Part shown: positions 16,241-26,038 of the stretch, in pieces | Layout of the letters: the number at the start of each line of letters is the position of its first letter | How positions within the stretch are numbered: the first letter of the stretch is position 1 | Source of the DNA: Streptomyces cellulosae | GTDB taxonomy: Bacteria; Actinomycetota; Actinomycetes; Streptomycetales; Streptomycetaceae | NCBI GenBank assembly: GCA_014655195.1 | Contig: BNBH01000017.1 | Location: 95,513 to 159,512 of the forward strand | Length of the DNA stretch: 64,000 nucleotides | Reading direction: 5' to 3' | Position numbers and translations under genes: made by a program | Notes under the pieces: model-generated | Databases searched by the model: none | Told to the model about the DNA's origin: nothing | The model's input: only the letters and a program-made list of their open reading frames with translations

Positions 16241-19200
16241 CAGGCGATCCTCATCTGCATGTCGACGGTGGTTCCGGAGGGGCCGGGAGAGACGGTGACC
16301 TGCTGCATCATCGCCCGCATCAGGGACATGCCCCGGCCGCGGTGCGCGTTCGCCGCGGGCCGCGGGTCCTTCCACCGTCCGCTGTCGGCCACCGTCACGC
16401 GCACAGTGTCCACCAGCGCCACGGCACGCAGCCGTACGTCGTCCCCCGGCGCGTTCCGGTGGCCGTGCTCGATGGCGTTGGCGCACGCCTCGCCGGCGGC
16501 GACGAGGACGTTCTGCACCGCGTTCGGCGGCAGTTCGCACTGGGCGAGCCAGCTCCGCAACGCCCGCCGCACAGGCGCGAGTTGGGAGGACTCGGCCGGG
16601 AAGGTGATGTCCAGCGGGGCGGGGTGGCGGTACAGCAGCAGCGCCACGTCGTCGTCATGACCGCCGTCCGGCGCGAGCCGCGCCATCACCGCGCCGGCGA
16701 GCTCCTCGACGGGCATGTCGCGGCCCTCCTGCACGGCGTCGCCCGCCCGCTCGATGCCGGTGCTGAGCGGCAGCCGCCGGCGTTCGACGAGACCGTCGGT
16801 GTAGAGCAGCAGCGTGGCCCGGGCGGACAGGGAGCACATGGCCTCGGGGCGCGTACGGCCCGGCCGTACGGCGAGGGGCAGGGCACGGCCCTCCTCCAGC
16901 AGCCGTACGGTGCCGTCGCGGTGGACGAGGATGCCGGGCGGGTGCCCGGCGCTGGAGTAGGTGAGTTCCCCGGAGGCGGGGTCGAGCACACCGCAGAACA
17001 CGGTCGTGCACAGCGCGCCCGTCACGCCGGCCGCGAACTGGTCGAGCGCCGCCAGCGTGCGGCCGGGGCTGGGGTCCTGGAGCAGCAGGGCGCGGCAGGC
17101 GCTGCGCAGCTGCCCCATGACGCTGGCCGCCTCCAGGCCGTGTCCTACGCAGTCGCCGACGACGATGCCTATGCGCCCGTCGGGCAGGGTGACGGTGTCG
17201 TACCAGTCGCCGCCCACCTCCAGCGGCCGCGAGGCGGGTTCGTAGCGTACGGCGAAGCCGTCGGGGAGCCGGGCGGGGCCGAGGATGGCGCGCTGGAGGG
17301 CGATCGCGGCCTCGCGCTGCTGGTCGATCTGGTGCGCCCGCACCAGGCCCTGCGCGAGATGCCCGGACAGCAGCGACAGCAGCAGCTGGTCCTCGGAGGT
17401 GAACGGCCGGTCCCCGCCCAGGTCGACCCACAGGGTCAGCGGGCCCTGCGGGTGTTCCAGCAGGACGCCCGCGCCGCTGTGCTCCGTGACCACGGTGAGC
17501 GGGGGTCGGCCGCGCAGCGCGTCGAGCCGTTCCCGGCGTCCCTCCGGCAGGTCCGCCCAGCACAGGTCCGGGTCGGTCGCGGTGAGCGCCGGGGTGTCGT
17601 CGCCGTCGAAGACGGCGGCCAGCACGACGTCCGCGTGCCACAGCGACCGCAGCTGGTCGAGGGCGCCGGACAGCGCCTCGGGCATGCTGGACGCGCGGGA
17701 CAGGGAGGTGCTGAGCGCGGCGAGCGCCGTCTCGCGCTGGACGGCGTAGTGCTGGGCGGTGACGTCGCGGAAGGTGCCGACGGTGACGCGGCGTCCGGTG
17801 TCCGGGTCCTCGGCCTTGTTGTAGGTGACCGCGATCCACAGGCGGCGGCCGTCGCGGCGGGTGACCGGCACGGTGTACGAGCCCCGCGCGTTCTCCAGCA
17901 GACCGGCGAAGGCGTCGCCGACCTGCTCGTGCGCGCCCGGATCGGCGTCCGCGTCCGGCCACCAGGGGTGGACCGGGGCGTACGGCAGGTCCTCGGTGCC
18001 GTAGCCGAGTATGTCGGTGAAGGCGGCGTTGATCTCCACGACGGCGCCGGACTCGTCGCAGACGAAGAACGCCTCCTGGAGCGAGTCGACGAGCGCGGTC
18101 CGCCAGCGCAGATGGTGGCCGCGCAGCCGGGCCAGCTCGACGTTGGCGCGGACCCGGGCGAGGAGTTCGGCGGCGGCGAACGGCTTCACCAGGTAGTCGT
18201 CGGCGCCGGCCCGCAGCCCCTCGATCGACGCCTCCTGCCCGGCCCTGGCCGACAGCAGCAGCACCGGCACGGAGGCGGTACGGGAGTCGCCACGCAGCCT
18301 GCTCACCAGCTCGAGCCCGTCCAGCCGGGGCATCATCACGTCGCTGACGACGAGGTCGGGGGTGCGGCGGCGGGCGGCGTCGAGGGCCTCGACGCCGTCG
18401 GTGACGGCGGTGACCTCGTAGCCCCCGGCGGTCAGGATGCGGGTGAGGTACTCGCGCATGTCGGCGTTGTCGTCGGCGACCAGGACGCGCGCGCTGCGGG
18501 TGGGACCGGCGTCCGAGCCGAGCGGCCCGGCCTCCCTCCCCTCCGGGCCGCCTCCGCCCGCCACGCCCTCCGCGCTCACCGGGAGCCGGCGGAGGGCCTC
18601 GTGGACGTACGGGTCGGCGGTGGCGGAGGCCCTGGTGCCGGCCGGTTCCGACACCACGGAGCCCTCGGGCAGGTGCGCGGTGCCGAACGGCACGCGGACG
18701 GTGAAGGCGGTGCCCTGGCCCTCGGCGCTCTCGGCGTCGATGGTGCCGCCGTGCAGCGCGACGAGTTCGCGCACCAGCGCCAGTCCGATGTCGCTGCGCT
18801 CGTTGGACCGGGAGCGGGCGTTGTCGATGCGGTGGAAGCGCTCGAACAGGCGGGGCATCTCCGCCTCCGGCACGCCGGTCCCGGTGTCGGCGACGGTGAC
18901 GACGGCGTGCGGACCGGAGCGGCGCACGGTCACGCGGACCGTTCCCTCGAAGGTGAACTTCAGCGCGTTGCTGAGGAGGTTGAGGATCACCTTCTCCCAC
19001 ATGGTGCGGTCCACGTGGACCGGTTCGTCCAGGGCGGGGCAGTCCACCTCGAAGGTGAGTCCGGCCCGTTCGACGGCCGAGCGGAAGACGCTCGCCAACT
19101 CCGCCGTCACCGCGCCCAGTTCGACCGGCTCGTAGCGGGCCTGCATCCGGCCGGCCTCGATACGGGAGAAGTCCAGCAGGGTGTTGACGAGTTTGCCGAG

Positions 19201-20397
19201 CCGCAGCCCGTTGCGGTGGATGGCGTCGAGCTCGGTCCGTACGTCCTCGCCCGCGTCGGCGAGACGGGTGCGCAGCTCCTCGACCGGGCCCATGATCAGG
19301 GTGAGCGGGGTGCGCAGCTCGTGGCTGATGTTGGAGAAGAAGGTGGTCTTGGCACGGTCCAGCTCGGCCAGTTCCTCGGCGCGCCGCTGCTGGGCCTCGT
19401 AGCTGCGGGCGCTGCCGATGCCGGAGGCGATGTGCCCGGCGGCCAGCTCGACGAACCCCCGGTAGCGCTCGTCGAGGTCGCGGTAGCGGTTCAGCCCGGC
19501 GACGAGGAAGCCGTACGGGGCGCTGCCCTGCTGGAGGAGAGGGACCACGAGCGCCTCGACGGGCGGCTCGGGCCGGCCGCCGCCGGACGGGCCGTCGAAG
19601 GGGGCGCCGGTCAGCGGGACGAGCCGCGCCTGCCCGTCGGCGAGCGCGGCGACGGGCCACACGCCTTCGCAGCTGGATACAGGAAGTACGGAGGGTGCGA
19701 AGGGGGTTCCGGGGGTGACGCCGGTCGCGCCGGCGAGGCGGGCGTCGTCGCCGTCGAAGAGGTAGGTGAGGGTGAAGGGCAGGTCCCGCGGGTTGCGGGA
19801 GACCTGCCGGTCGGCGAAGGCCAGCACCTCCTGCTCGGTGCGGATCACGCTGGGGTCGGAGCCGAGGTCGCGCAGGGTGGCCATGCGCCGCCCGCCGATC
19901 ACCCGCTCGGTGTCCTCGCTGACGACGCACAGCATGCCGACGACGTCGCCGTTGTCGTCGCGCAGCGGGCTGTAGGAGAAGGTGTGGTAGGTCTCCTCGG
20001 TGTAACCGGACCGCTCCAGGAAGAGGAGCAGCCCCTCGTCCCAGGTGGCGCGGCCCGTGGTGAGCACGGCGTCGATACGGGGGCCGATGTCGCCCCAGAT
20101 CTCCGCCCACACCTCGCCGGCGGGCCGTCCCAGCGCCCACGGGTACTTACGGCCGAGGGTGTCGCGCCGGTAGGCGTCGTTGCAGAAGAAGGTCAGCTCC
20201 TCGCCCCACGCCATCCACATGGGGAACCGGGAGGAGAGCAGGATGCTGACGGCCGTCTGCAGACTCTGCGGCCACTCGCGCGGCGGGCCGAGCGGTGTGG
20301 CCGCCCGGTCGACGCGGGCGAGGTGCGCGCCGACCTCCGGGTCGGAGGTGAACACCTGCGCGTCGACGCCGTCTCCCGGCAGCCCTGAGCGCTCCAC
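16240..20397 (-). CDS. multidomain hybrid histidine kinase / SpoIIE phosphatase / anti-sigma kinase
   Basis: A 1385-residue soluble protein. The GTG start at 20397 follows GAGGGTGTCGC. Domains in order: PAS-like (about 30-150), GAF (about 165-335), HisKA with FFSNISHELRTPLTL (His near 358), HATPase (N-box NLLSNALKF near 475, G1 VADTGTGVP near 502), receiver (ARVLVADDNADMREYL near 638, phospho-Asp in VVSDVMMPR), PAS (about 765-880), GAF (about 890-1020), SpoIIE/PP2C (about 1035-1250, GGDWYDTVTLPDGRIGIVVG) and an RsbW-like HATPase (about 1265-1382, GEACANAIEHGHR and HRGRGMSLMRAMM). It combines phosphorelay, phosphatase and anti-sigma kinase on one chain, resembling OsaC-type Streptomyces stress regulators. 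Oddly, the first ATPase G2 box reads ERSDIGLALV where GxG is expected. A STAS gene overlaps its stop. Confidence 0.88.
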   Translation of the reverse strand: MERSGLPGDGVDAQVFTSDPEVGAHLARVDRAATPLGPPREWPQSLQTAVSILLSSRFPMWMAWGEELTFFCNDAYRRDTLGRKYPWALGRPAGEVWAEIWGDIGPRIDAVLTTGRATWDEGLLLFLERSGYTEETYHTFSYSPLRDDNGDVVGMLCVVSEDTERVIGGRRMATLRDLGSDPSVIRTEQEVLAFADRQVSRNPRDLPFTLTYLFDGDDARLAGATGVTPGTPFAPSVLPVSSCEGVWPVAALADGQARLVPLTGAPFDGPSGGGRPEPPVEALVVPLLQQGSAPYGFLVAGLNRYRDLDERYRGFVELAAGHIASGIGSARSYEAQQRRAEELAELDRAKTTFFSNISHELRTPLTLIMGPVEELRTRLADAGEDVRTELDAIHRNGLRLGKLVNTLLDFSRIEAGRMQARYEPVELGAVTAELASVFRSAVERAGLTFEVDCPALDEPVHVDRTMWEKVILNLLSNALKFTFEGTVRVTVRRSGPHAVVTVADTGTGVPEAEMPRLFERFHRIDNARSRSNERSDIGLALVRELVALHGGTIDAESAEGQGTAFTVRVPFGTAHLPEGSVVSEPAGTRASATADPYVHEALRRLPVSAEGVAGGGGPEGREAGPLGSDAGPTRSARVLVADDNADMREYLTRILTAGGYEVTAVTDGVEALDAARRRTPDLVVSDVMMPRLDGLELVSRLRGDSRTASVPVLLLSARAGQEASIEGLRAGADDYLVKPFAAAELLARVRANVELARLRGHHLRWRTALVDSLQEAFFVCDESGAVVEINAAFTDILGYGTEDLPYAPVHPWWPDADADPGAHEQVGDAFAGLLENARGSYTVPVTRRDGRRLWIAVTYNKAEDPDTGRRVTVGTFRDVTAQHYAVQRETALAALSTSLSRASSMPEALSGALDQLRSLWHADVVLAAVFDGDDTPALTATDPDLCWADLPEGRRERLDALRGRPPLTVVTEHSGAGVLLEHPQGPLTLWVDLGGDRPFTSEDQLLLSLLSGHLAQGLVRAHQIDQQREAAIALQRAILGPARLPDGFAVRYEPASRPLEVGGDWYDTVTLPDGRIGIVVGDCVGHGLEAASVMGQLRSACRALLLQDPSPGRTLAALDQFAAGVTGALCTTVFCGVLDPASGELTYSSAGHPPGILVHRDGTVRLLEEGRALPLAVRPGRTRPEAMCSLSARATLLLYTDGLVERRRLPLSTGIERAGDAVQEGRDMPVEELAGAVMARLAPDGGHDDDVALLLYRHPAPLDITFPAESSQLAPVRRALRSWLAQCELPPNAVQNVLVAAGEACANAIEHGHRNAPGDDVRLRAVALVDTVRVTVADSGRWKDPRPAANAHRGRGMSLMRAMMQQVTVSPGPSGTTVDMQMRIA

Positions 20398-20735
20398 GCG
20401 ACACCCTCTTTCTCATGCCGGACCGTGGCTCGGCCACGCGCGTGCCGTGCCGTGCGGGGCGCCGGGGGTGGGTCAAAGGGCGAGCCGCCGGCACCGGTCC
20501 ACGACGAACGCAACGTGCCCCCGATCAGGCGAGCGACACCCCTGTGCCGCACCATGTCGGAAGGCTCACGCCGGTAGCGCGGCTCAGTCCTCCTCGACGT
20601 GGTGGTCCGGAGGCCGCGCGGACCGCCTGGGCCTCGCCGGCGGTCCGGGCGTGTGTGGCATCGCGCCGCCGATCACCGCGCGGCTGCCGGGACTGGGCAC
20701 GTCGACGTCGTGGCCGGGTGCGGCTTGACCCTCCC
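20398..20735 (-). other. intergenic region with a possible 3' gene remnant (20584-20735)
   Basis: On the minus strand, 20584-20735 reads HDVDVPSPGSRAVIGGAMPH followed by a Pro/Arg-rich tail ending DHHVEED and a stop, with strong GC third-position bias over about 45 codons. Upstream of 20735 the bias and the frame fade, just before the esterase gene, so this looks like the C-terminal stump of a lost gene. I do not recognise the family. From 20398 to 20583 I see nothing beyond the upstream region of the hybrid phosphatase gene. Confidence 0.3.
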
Positions 20736-20800
20736 CCCACGTCAGGCTTGAGGCCGTGTCCGATGAGAAGGGAGTGGACGACCGGGCGGCGCGGGGCTTG

Positions 20801-22432
20801 CTAGCTACCTGGTGAACCAGGCTGGACCGTTGCACTCCGGTCCCCTGCGTCGAAGAGGACACTGCGCGGCCACTGCTGCCATCGAGTGCCCAGGCCCGAA
20901 TGCTGCGGGGTGCCGGTGCGTACGAAGGTCCGGATGCTGTCGATCATCAGTCTGGACAACTGCAGTCGCCCCGGTTCGTTCTTGGTGCTGAACGCGAAGG
21001 TGAACAGCCCTTCGTCGAACGTGTGGAACACGAACGGCAGATCCATGGCGTGCGCCGCGCCGTACACCTGGTCGAACGGTGCCGGTTCCTGGTTCCATCC
21101 GAACTGGTAGTAGTACACGTTCTTGTTGCCGGCCGCCTGTACCGAGTTCAGGGAGTCGTGGGCGATGCCGGTGAAGATGAGGTCGGTCAGACCGTCCGCC
21201 GCCTCGTTCCAGCCTCCGGGCCCGTCGACGGGAAGGTACGCGTCAGCGATGAAGTCGCGCACCGTGAACGGAGAGGGCTTGTCGGGGTCGAAAAAGTACT
21301 GCGAGGTGAAGCGCTGGTAGTCGGTGGGCCGGAAAGCGCCGATCGTCGATCCGAAGAGCTTGCCCTCCTCCAGGGTGTTGCCGGCCAGGATGGGGACATT
21401 ACGGAACTTGCCCGCCTTGATGGCGGCGTGGTGATCCGTGGGCAGAACCGTGCCGTCCGCGATGACCGCGGGTGGGTCGCCGACCTTGGAGCCTTGGCGG
21501 ACTTGCGCGCGGATGATGTCGTCGGCCGGCATCGATCGCAGTCGGCGCACAGTGTCGTCCGGGTCTTCGCCCGTGGCGGCTGCTTCGTCGACGAGGCCGT
21601 CGGCGTAGGCGCGCGCCTTTTGCGGGGTGGTGAACAGAAGGCCGCCGCTGAGCGGGATCGCCTTGTCGAGCAGCCCCTCGCTGAGGGGAGAGACCATGAG
21701 GGCCCACACGTTGACGGCACCGGCGGACTCGCCCATCACCGTCACGTTCGAGGGGTCGCCGCCGAAGGCAGGGGCGTTGCGGTTGACGAAGCGAAGGGCT
21801 TCGATCTGATCCAGCGTTCCGAAGTTTCCGGAGTCGTTGACCGGGTTGCCTGTCTTCAGTCCGGGCAGGTCGAGCCATCCGAAGGCGCCGAGCCGGTAGT
21901 TGACGGTGACCACGACCGCATCGGTCCGGCGTGCCAGGGCGCGCCCGTCGTACATCGGGTCCGCCGAGTAGCCGACCACGTTGCTTCCCCCGTGGATGAA
22001 CACGATGACCGGCAGGTTCTTCTTCGCGTGCGAGGGGCGGAATACGTTGAGCGTGAGGCAGTCCTCGGAGCCGACAGGTTTGCCGAGGCCGTCGCGGACG
22101 TCCAGTCCGTAGTGAGGGCCGGACGGGGCCGGGCTGAACATGCGGCCCTGCTGGATGCAGCCGTTGCCGGATGTGTCGGCCTCACGCACGCCCCGCCACG
22201 GCTGATGAGGGACCGGGGCTTTCCAGCGCAGCGGCCCCACGGGGGGCTCAGCGTAGGGAATGCCCAGCCAGGAGTAGGTTCCGGTCGACCGGCTCTGGTC
22301 GATGCCCCGGACCTTCCCCAGATCGGTCTGCCGTACGACGGATGCTCCGCCGTGTGCCAACGCTGTGCTCATCGATGCGGCTGCCAGCACCATGCCGAGC
22401 AGCACGGCGCCGACTCGTCTTGTCAGCATCAC
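20801..22432 (-). CDS. secreted type-B carboxylesterase/lipase
   Basis: A 543-residue alpha/beta hydrolase. The N-terminus MLTRRVGAVLLGMVLAAASM then STALA-HGG is a Sec signal peptide. Family motifs are TYSWLGIPYAEPPVGPLRWK, SEDCLTLNVFRPSH, the oxyanion-hole segment FIHGGSN, the nucleophile elbow GESAGAVNV (Ser near 231), the acidic residue in AGNTLEEGKLFG and the catalytic His in YGAAHAMDLPFVF. It should hydrolyse carboxylic esters outside the cell. Its start overlaps the stop of the upstream MFS gene by 4 nt, so the two are co-transcribed. Together with an acyl-CoA ligase nearby it suggests ester or aromatic-acid catabolism. Confidence 0.88.
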   Translation of the reverse strand: MMLTRRVGAVLLGMVLAAASMSTALAHGGASVVRQTDLGKVRGIDQSRSTGTYSWLGIPYAEPPVGPLRWKAPVPHQPWRGVREADTSGNGCIQQGRMFSPAPSGPHYGLDVRDGLGKPVGSEDCLTLNVFRPSHAKKNLPVIVFIHGGSNVVGYSADPMYDGRALARRTDAVVVTVNYRLGAFGWLDLPGLKTGNPVNDSGNFGTLDQIEALRFVNRNAPAFGGDPSNVTVMGESAGAVNVWALMVSPLSEGLLDKAIPLSGGLLFTTPQKARAYADGLVDEAAATGEDPDDTVRRLRSMPADDIIRAQVRQGSKVGDPPAVIADGTVLPTDHHAAIKAGKFRNVPILAGNTLEEGKLFGSTIGAFRPTDYQRFTSQYFFDPDKPSPFTVRDFIADAYLPVDGPGGWNEAADGLTDLIFTGIAHDSLNSVQAAGNKNVYYYQFGWNQEPAPFDQVYGAAHAMDLPFVFHTFDEGLFTFAFSTKNEPGRLQLSRLMIDSIRTFVRTGTPQHSGLGTRWQQWPRSVLFDAGDRSATVQPGSPGS

Positions 22433-23793
22433 GGTTTCCCCTCCATCTGAACACTGGGCTCCGCCAGCGGGGTGCTGGGCTGCGACTTGCTGTCTTCCTT
22501 GCTCACCGTGCGCCGGAGCAGCGGAAGGAGCAGCACGCCGAGAACTGCCCCTCCGATCAGCACGGCATACCCGCCCGCCTCGCTGCCCCGGCCTTCGGCG
22601 AAGCCGTACAGATAGGGGCCGGTGAACCCGCCGAGCAGTCCGACCGTGTTGATGAACGCGAGCCCGGCCGCGGCCATCAGCCCGGACATCCGTGCCATGG
22701 CGACCGACCAGTACAGGGGCAGGACCCCGATCAGCAGCATCATCGCGACGTCGATCAGCAGGATGCGGGCGACCGGACCGTCCGCGAGGGTGTAGGCCAC
22801 CGCCACCAGTACCGTGGTGACGGTGACGCCGGTGAGGACGTGGAGTTCACCTGAAGCCCGCCGGTGGAGCCAGGGGATGACGAGGACGCCGACCAGCGCG
22901 CCGATTCCGGCGCTGCCGCTCACCACACCGATGACGAAGGATCCCTCGACACCGAGGCTTTCGACGATCGACGGGAAGTTGTACTGGATCGACACGCTGT
23001 TGATCTGGTTGGCGAAGTAGATCAGCGCGAGTACGAGGATGAACGGCCGGCCGAACGCCACCTTGGCGTTGCCCTTCAAGGTGGCGTGTGCCGGGGCCGT
23101 GTGCACGACAGCGCGCTCGTTCAGCACCGCGGCCTCCTGCGCGGAGAGCCACGGCGCGTCCGACGGCCTGTCGGGCACCCAGCGCCATACGACGCCCCCG
23201 ACCACCATCGTGATGGCGCCCTCGATGAGGAACATCCATTGCCAGCCGAACAGCCCGGCTGCGCCGTTCAGTTCCATGAGCGCACCGCCGAGCGGACCGC
23301 CCAGGGCGAGGCCGGCGCAGACGGCAAGGTAGAGGATCCCCACCACCGTCACCCGCTGCTGCTGCGAGAACCAGATGGTGACGATGTACATGAGGGCCGG
23401 GTACAGGCCGGCCTCGGCCGCTCCGAGGAGGAACCGGACGATGTAGAAGGAAAGCTCACCCTGCACGAACATCATGCAGGCGCAGAGCGCACCCCAGGTC
23501 ACGGCGATGCGGGTGATCCACCGTCGCGGCCCGACACGATGCATGATCAGGTTGCTGGGCACCTCGAGAAACGCGTAGCTCAGGAAGAAGATGCCTGCGC
23601 CGGTGCCGTACGCCGCGACGCTGATCCCCACGTCGGCCTCGAGCGAGGTCTTGGCCAGGCCGACGTTCGTACGGTCCACAAACGCCATGAAGTAGGCCAG
23701 GCACAGGATCGGCAGCAGGTGGAATGCGGCCTTTCGGCTGGCAACCGCATGGATGCGATCGGTGTCGGTCTCTACGGGCTGCTGCTGATTCAC
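22429..23793 (-). CDS. MFS transporter of the anion:cation symporter (ACS) family
   Basis: A 454-residue, 12-TM permease. The GTG start at 23793 is preferred because CTGGAG lies 8 nt before it; in-frame extension to 23919 has no supporting signal. ACS-type motifs are FMAFVDRTNVGLAKTSLEAD after TM1, FLSYAFLEVPSNLIMHRVGP and FLLGAAEAGLYPALMYIVTI. These transporters import carboxylates such as phthalate, hydroxyphenylacetate, tartrate or galactonate with protons. It is the first gene of a two-gene unit with the esterase and lies between it and a PucR regulator, so it probably imports an acid released by, or a substrate for, this cluster. Confidence 0.87.
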   Translation of the reverse strand: MNQQQPVETDTDRIHAVASRKAAFHLLPILCLAYFMAFVDRTNVGLAKTSLEADVGISVAAYGTGAGIFFLSYAFLEVPSNLIMHRVGPRRWITRIAVTWGALCACMMFVQGELSFYIVRFLLGAAEAGLYPALMYIVTIWFSQQQRVTVVGILYLAVCAGLALGGPLGGALMELNGAAGLFGWQWMFLIEGAITMVVGGVVWRWVPDRPSDAPWLSAQEAAVLNERAVVHTAPAHATLKGNAKVAFGRPFILVLALIYFANQINSVSIQYNFPSIVESLGVEGSFVIGVVSGSAGIGALVGVLVIPWLHRRASGELHVLTGVTVTTVLVAVAYTLADGPVARILLIDVAMMLLIGVLPLYWSVAMARMSGLMAAAGLAFINTVGLLGGFTGPYLYGFAEGRGSEAGGYAVLIGGAVLGVLLLPLLRRTVSKEDSKSQPSTPLAEPSVQMEGKP

Positions 23794-24020
23794 GACCGGG
23801 CTCCAGAGGCTTGATGCCGGATGCCGCGATACGTCACTGCGTGTACTCCGTGTGCGACTCTCACGAGGTCTCCCTTGGTTCAGGCGGCTCTCCGCACTGC
23901 CTGATGTGGTCGCCGTCACTGTAGGGAGCTGTGCATGACCTCATGAGGTTCGGATCGTCCATAGTTGTCGGCCCCCGGGTGGAACAAAGAACCACCGTTG
24001 TTCCGGTCCTGCCCCACACG

Positions 24021-25784
24021 TCAGGGCTGCACTGCGTTCCGGAGCCCCTCCAGACGGACCGCGAGCCGCAGAGACAGGTCGTCAGTGGCCCGCCAGTCGT
24101 GGCCCAGGACGGCGGAGATCCGTTCGAGCCGCTTGAGAAGGGTGTTCAGGTGCACCTGAAGGGCATCCGCAGTGCGGCGCAGATGACCGTCGTTACTGAA
24201 GTAGGCGCTCAACGTGGCGACCAGCTCGGTCGACCGGCCGGCGTCGTAGGCGAGGAGGGGGCCGATCGCGTCGGTGAGGAAACGGTCGAGCTCATCCTTG
24301 CGGTCGACGTCGAATACAAGCGCGTACAGGGCGAATCGGTCCGTCGCCGCACCGAGGTCCGTCCACCCGAGGTGCCGGGCGACCGCCATACAGCGCGTGG
24401 CGCGCGAGAAAGCCCGCGCCCAGTCGTGGCCGGTGACGCGTTCGCAGATGGCCACGACGGGCCGGCCGAGCTCCGTACGGAGCCGCTGCTGGACGGTGCG
24501 GGCGAAACCCTCGGCGTCCGCAGCGGCAGCAATGAGCGTGGCATGACCCAGGTGCTCGCCCGCCAGCCCGGCCTCCTGCCGGGCGATCACATGCAAGTGG
24601 CGAACAAGCTCGCCGGCCGAGCCGCCGTCGGCCTCGGCGGTGACCACCACGTCGAGAGCATCGAGGTCGATGCCGCGTGAACGGGCCCGCGTCCGCTGCG
24701 TCCCGCTCACGTGGGGACTGGCGACGATCAGCTCGGTGAGCAGCTCACCGCTGAGCCGGTCGGCCGCGTCGGCGGCGGCGTTGTCCTTGAGCATCAGCAG
24801 TCCGACGACGTGCGTTGCGAGTTCGAGGCTCCGAACGTCCATGGCGGAAGGCTCCTGGTACTGGCTCCAGACCACCGTGCCCAGGAGACTGTCCCCGGCT
24901 CGGATGGTCGCGGCGCTGTGCCGACGGCCGTCCGCGCCCGTCGTGGTGGCCGCACGTCCCGTGCTGCGCGCCCGCTTGATCACCTCGGCGCGCATCCCGC
25001 CCTCCGGCTCTTCGTCCGAGGGTTCACCGGCACCGCCGCGGGCGAGGAGCCTGCCATTGCGGTCGAGAATGACGACCTCGCCCCCCATCCGCTCGGCGAG
25101 CTCGGAGGCCACCACCTGTGGTCCGCCGCCTGCGAGGACGGCCCCGGTCAGCGCCTCGTGCACCGACTGGGTTCGCTCCATCACCACCATCTGTTCCTCG
25201 ATGGTCCGGTAGGCCGACCGCAGCTCGGCGAGCGCGCCGCGGCTCTCCTCGTAGAGCCGCGCGTTGTCGAGGGCGATCGCCGCATGGTCGGCGAACGCGC
25301 TGAGGAGGGCGATCTCGTCGGCCCGGAACCGGCGTTCGCTGCGGTCGGCGGCGAAGAGCGCCCCGATCACCTCGTCCCTCACGAGAAGGGGGACTCCGAG
25401 CAGCGCGACCAGCCCCTCCTTGCCGACCACAGCGTCAAAGGCGGGGTCGTGCTGCAGCTCTCCGGCCGTGCGGTAGTCGCCGACCCAGTGGGCGGCACGA
25501 GACTCGAGTACCTTGCCGCCGAGCCCCGTCCCCGGCGTGATGTGAGCGGACCGGAACCCGGCCGAGATGGTGCCCTCACTGGCCGTGATCCTCAGCACGC
25601 CGGCGTCGTCAAGCAGCGACAGGTAGGTGAAGTCAGTGCCGATCAGGTCGTGCGCGTGCCGGACGATGGAATCCAGTACATCGTCGACATCGCCCAGGGC
25701 GGTCAGGGATCTCGCTGTCGCGTACAGCGATGCGAGCTCGCGCTCGCGGCCCGGGCGGATGTTCGCGTCTTCCCGATCGTTCAT
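24021..25784 (-). CDS. GAF-domain PucR/CdaR-type transcriptional regulator
   Basis: A 587-residue cytoplasmic regulator starting at 25784 (MNDREDANIRPG; AGGGG upstream). A GAF domain at about 20-190 (YLSLLDDAGVLRITASEGTI, LLGVPLLVRDEVIGALFAAD) is followed by a short coiled region (ALAELRSAYRTIEEQMVVME), a PucR-type middle region and the C-terminal PucR helix-turn-helix FSNDGHLRRTADALQVHLNT then LLKRLERI. It is divergent from the acyl-CoA ligase (254-nt gap) and upstream of the MFS-esterase unit, so it is the likely cluster regulator. GAF-PucR proteins often activate aromatic-acid degradation genes; the ligand here is unknown. Confidence 0.85.
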   Translation of the reverse strand: MNDREDANIRPGRERELASLYATARSLTALGDVDDVLDSIVRHAHDLIGTDFTYLSLLDDAGVLRITASEGTISAGFRSAHITPGTGLGGKVLESRAAHWVGDYRTAGELQHDPAFDAVVGKEGLVALLGVPLLVRDEVIGALFAADRSERRFRADEIALLSAFADHAAIALDNARLYEESRGALAELRSAYRTIEEQMVVMERTQSVHEALTGAVLAGGGPQVVASELAERMGGEVVILDRNGRLLARGGAGEPSDEEPEGGMRAEVIKRARSTGRAATTTGADGRRHSAATIRAGDSLLGTVVWSQYQEPSAMDVRSLELATHVVGLLMLKDNAAADAADRLSGELLTELIVASPHVSGTQRTRARSRGIDLDALDVVVTAEADGGSAGELVRHLHVIARQEAGLAGEHLGHATLIAAAADAEGFARTVQQRLRTELGRPVVAICERVTGHDWARAFSRATRCMAVARHLGWTDLGAATDRFALYALVFDVDRKDELDRFLTDAIGPLLAYDAGRSTELVATLSAYFSNDGHLRRTADALQVHLNTLLKRLERISAVLGHDWRATDDLSLRLAVRLEGLRNAVQP

Positions 25785-26038
25785 GGCCCCTGCGTCGTAC
25801 GTCGGTGGCCGGCCGTCGATGCAGGACGGGGCCCGTGGCTGTCGTGCGGGGCAGTAGATTATTCGTCCACCGTGACGAGTGCACTTGTGGTCGATGTTCA
25901 CCTCCCAGCGCGAGGATCTCAGCTCTTACGGTGATGCAGACCACGGGGTCGGCACTCGAACGGGGCACCTGCCACGACGCGAGGGCCCGCGGGGCGGGTC
26001 GCCCTGCGCCCTGAACAGAATGCGAGGAGCAGGCGCAC

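Noticed and set aside
16234..20388. 1384-codon open frame on the plus strand opposite the hybrid phosphatase
   Set aside because: Exact antisense shadow of the 1385-residue gene; composition is His/Gly/Val-rich without domains.
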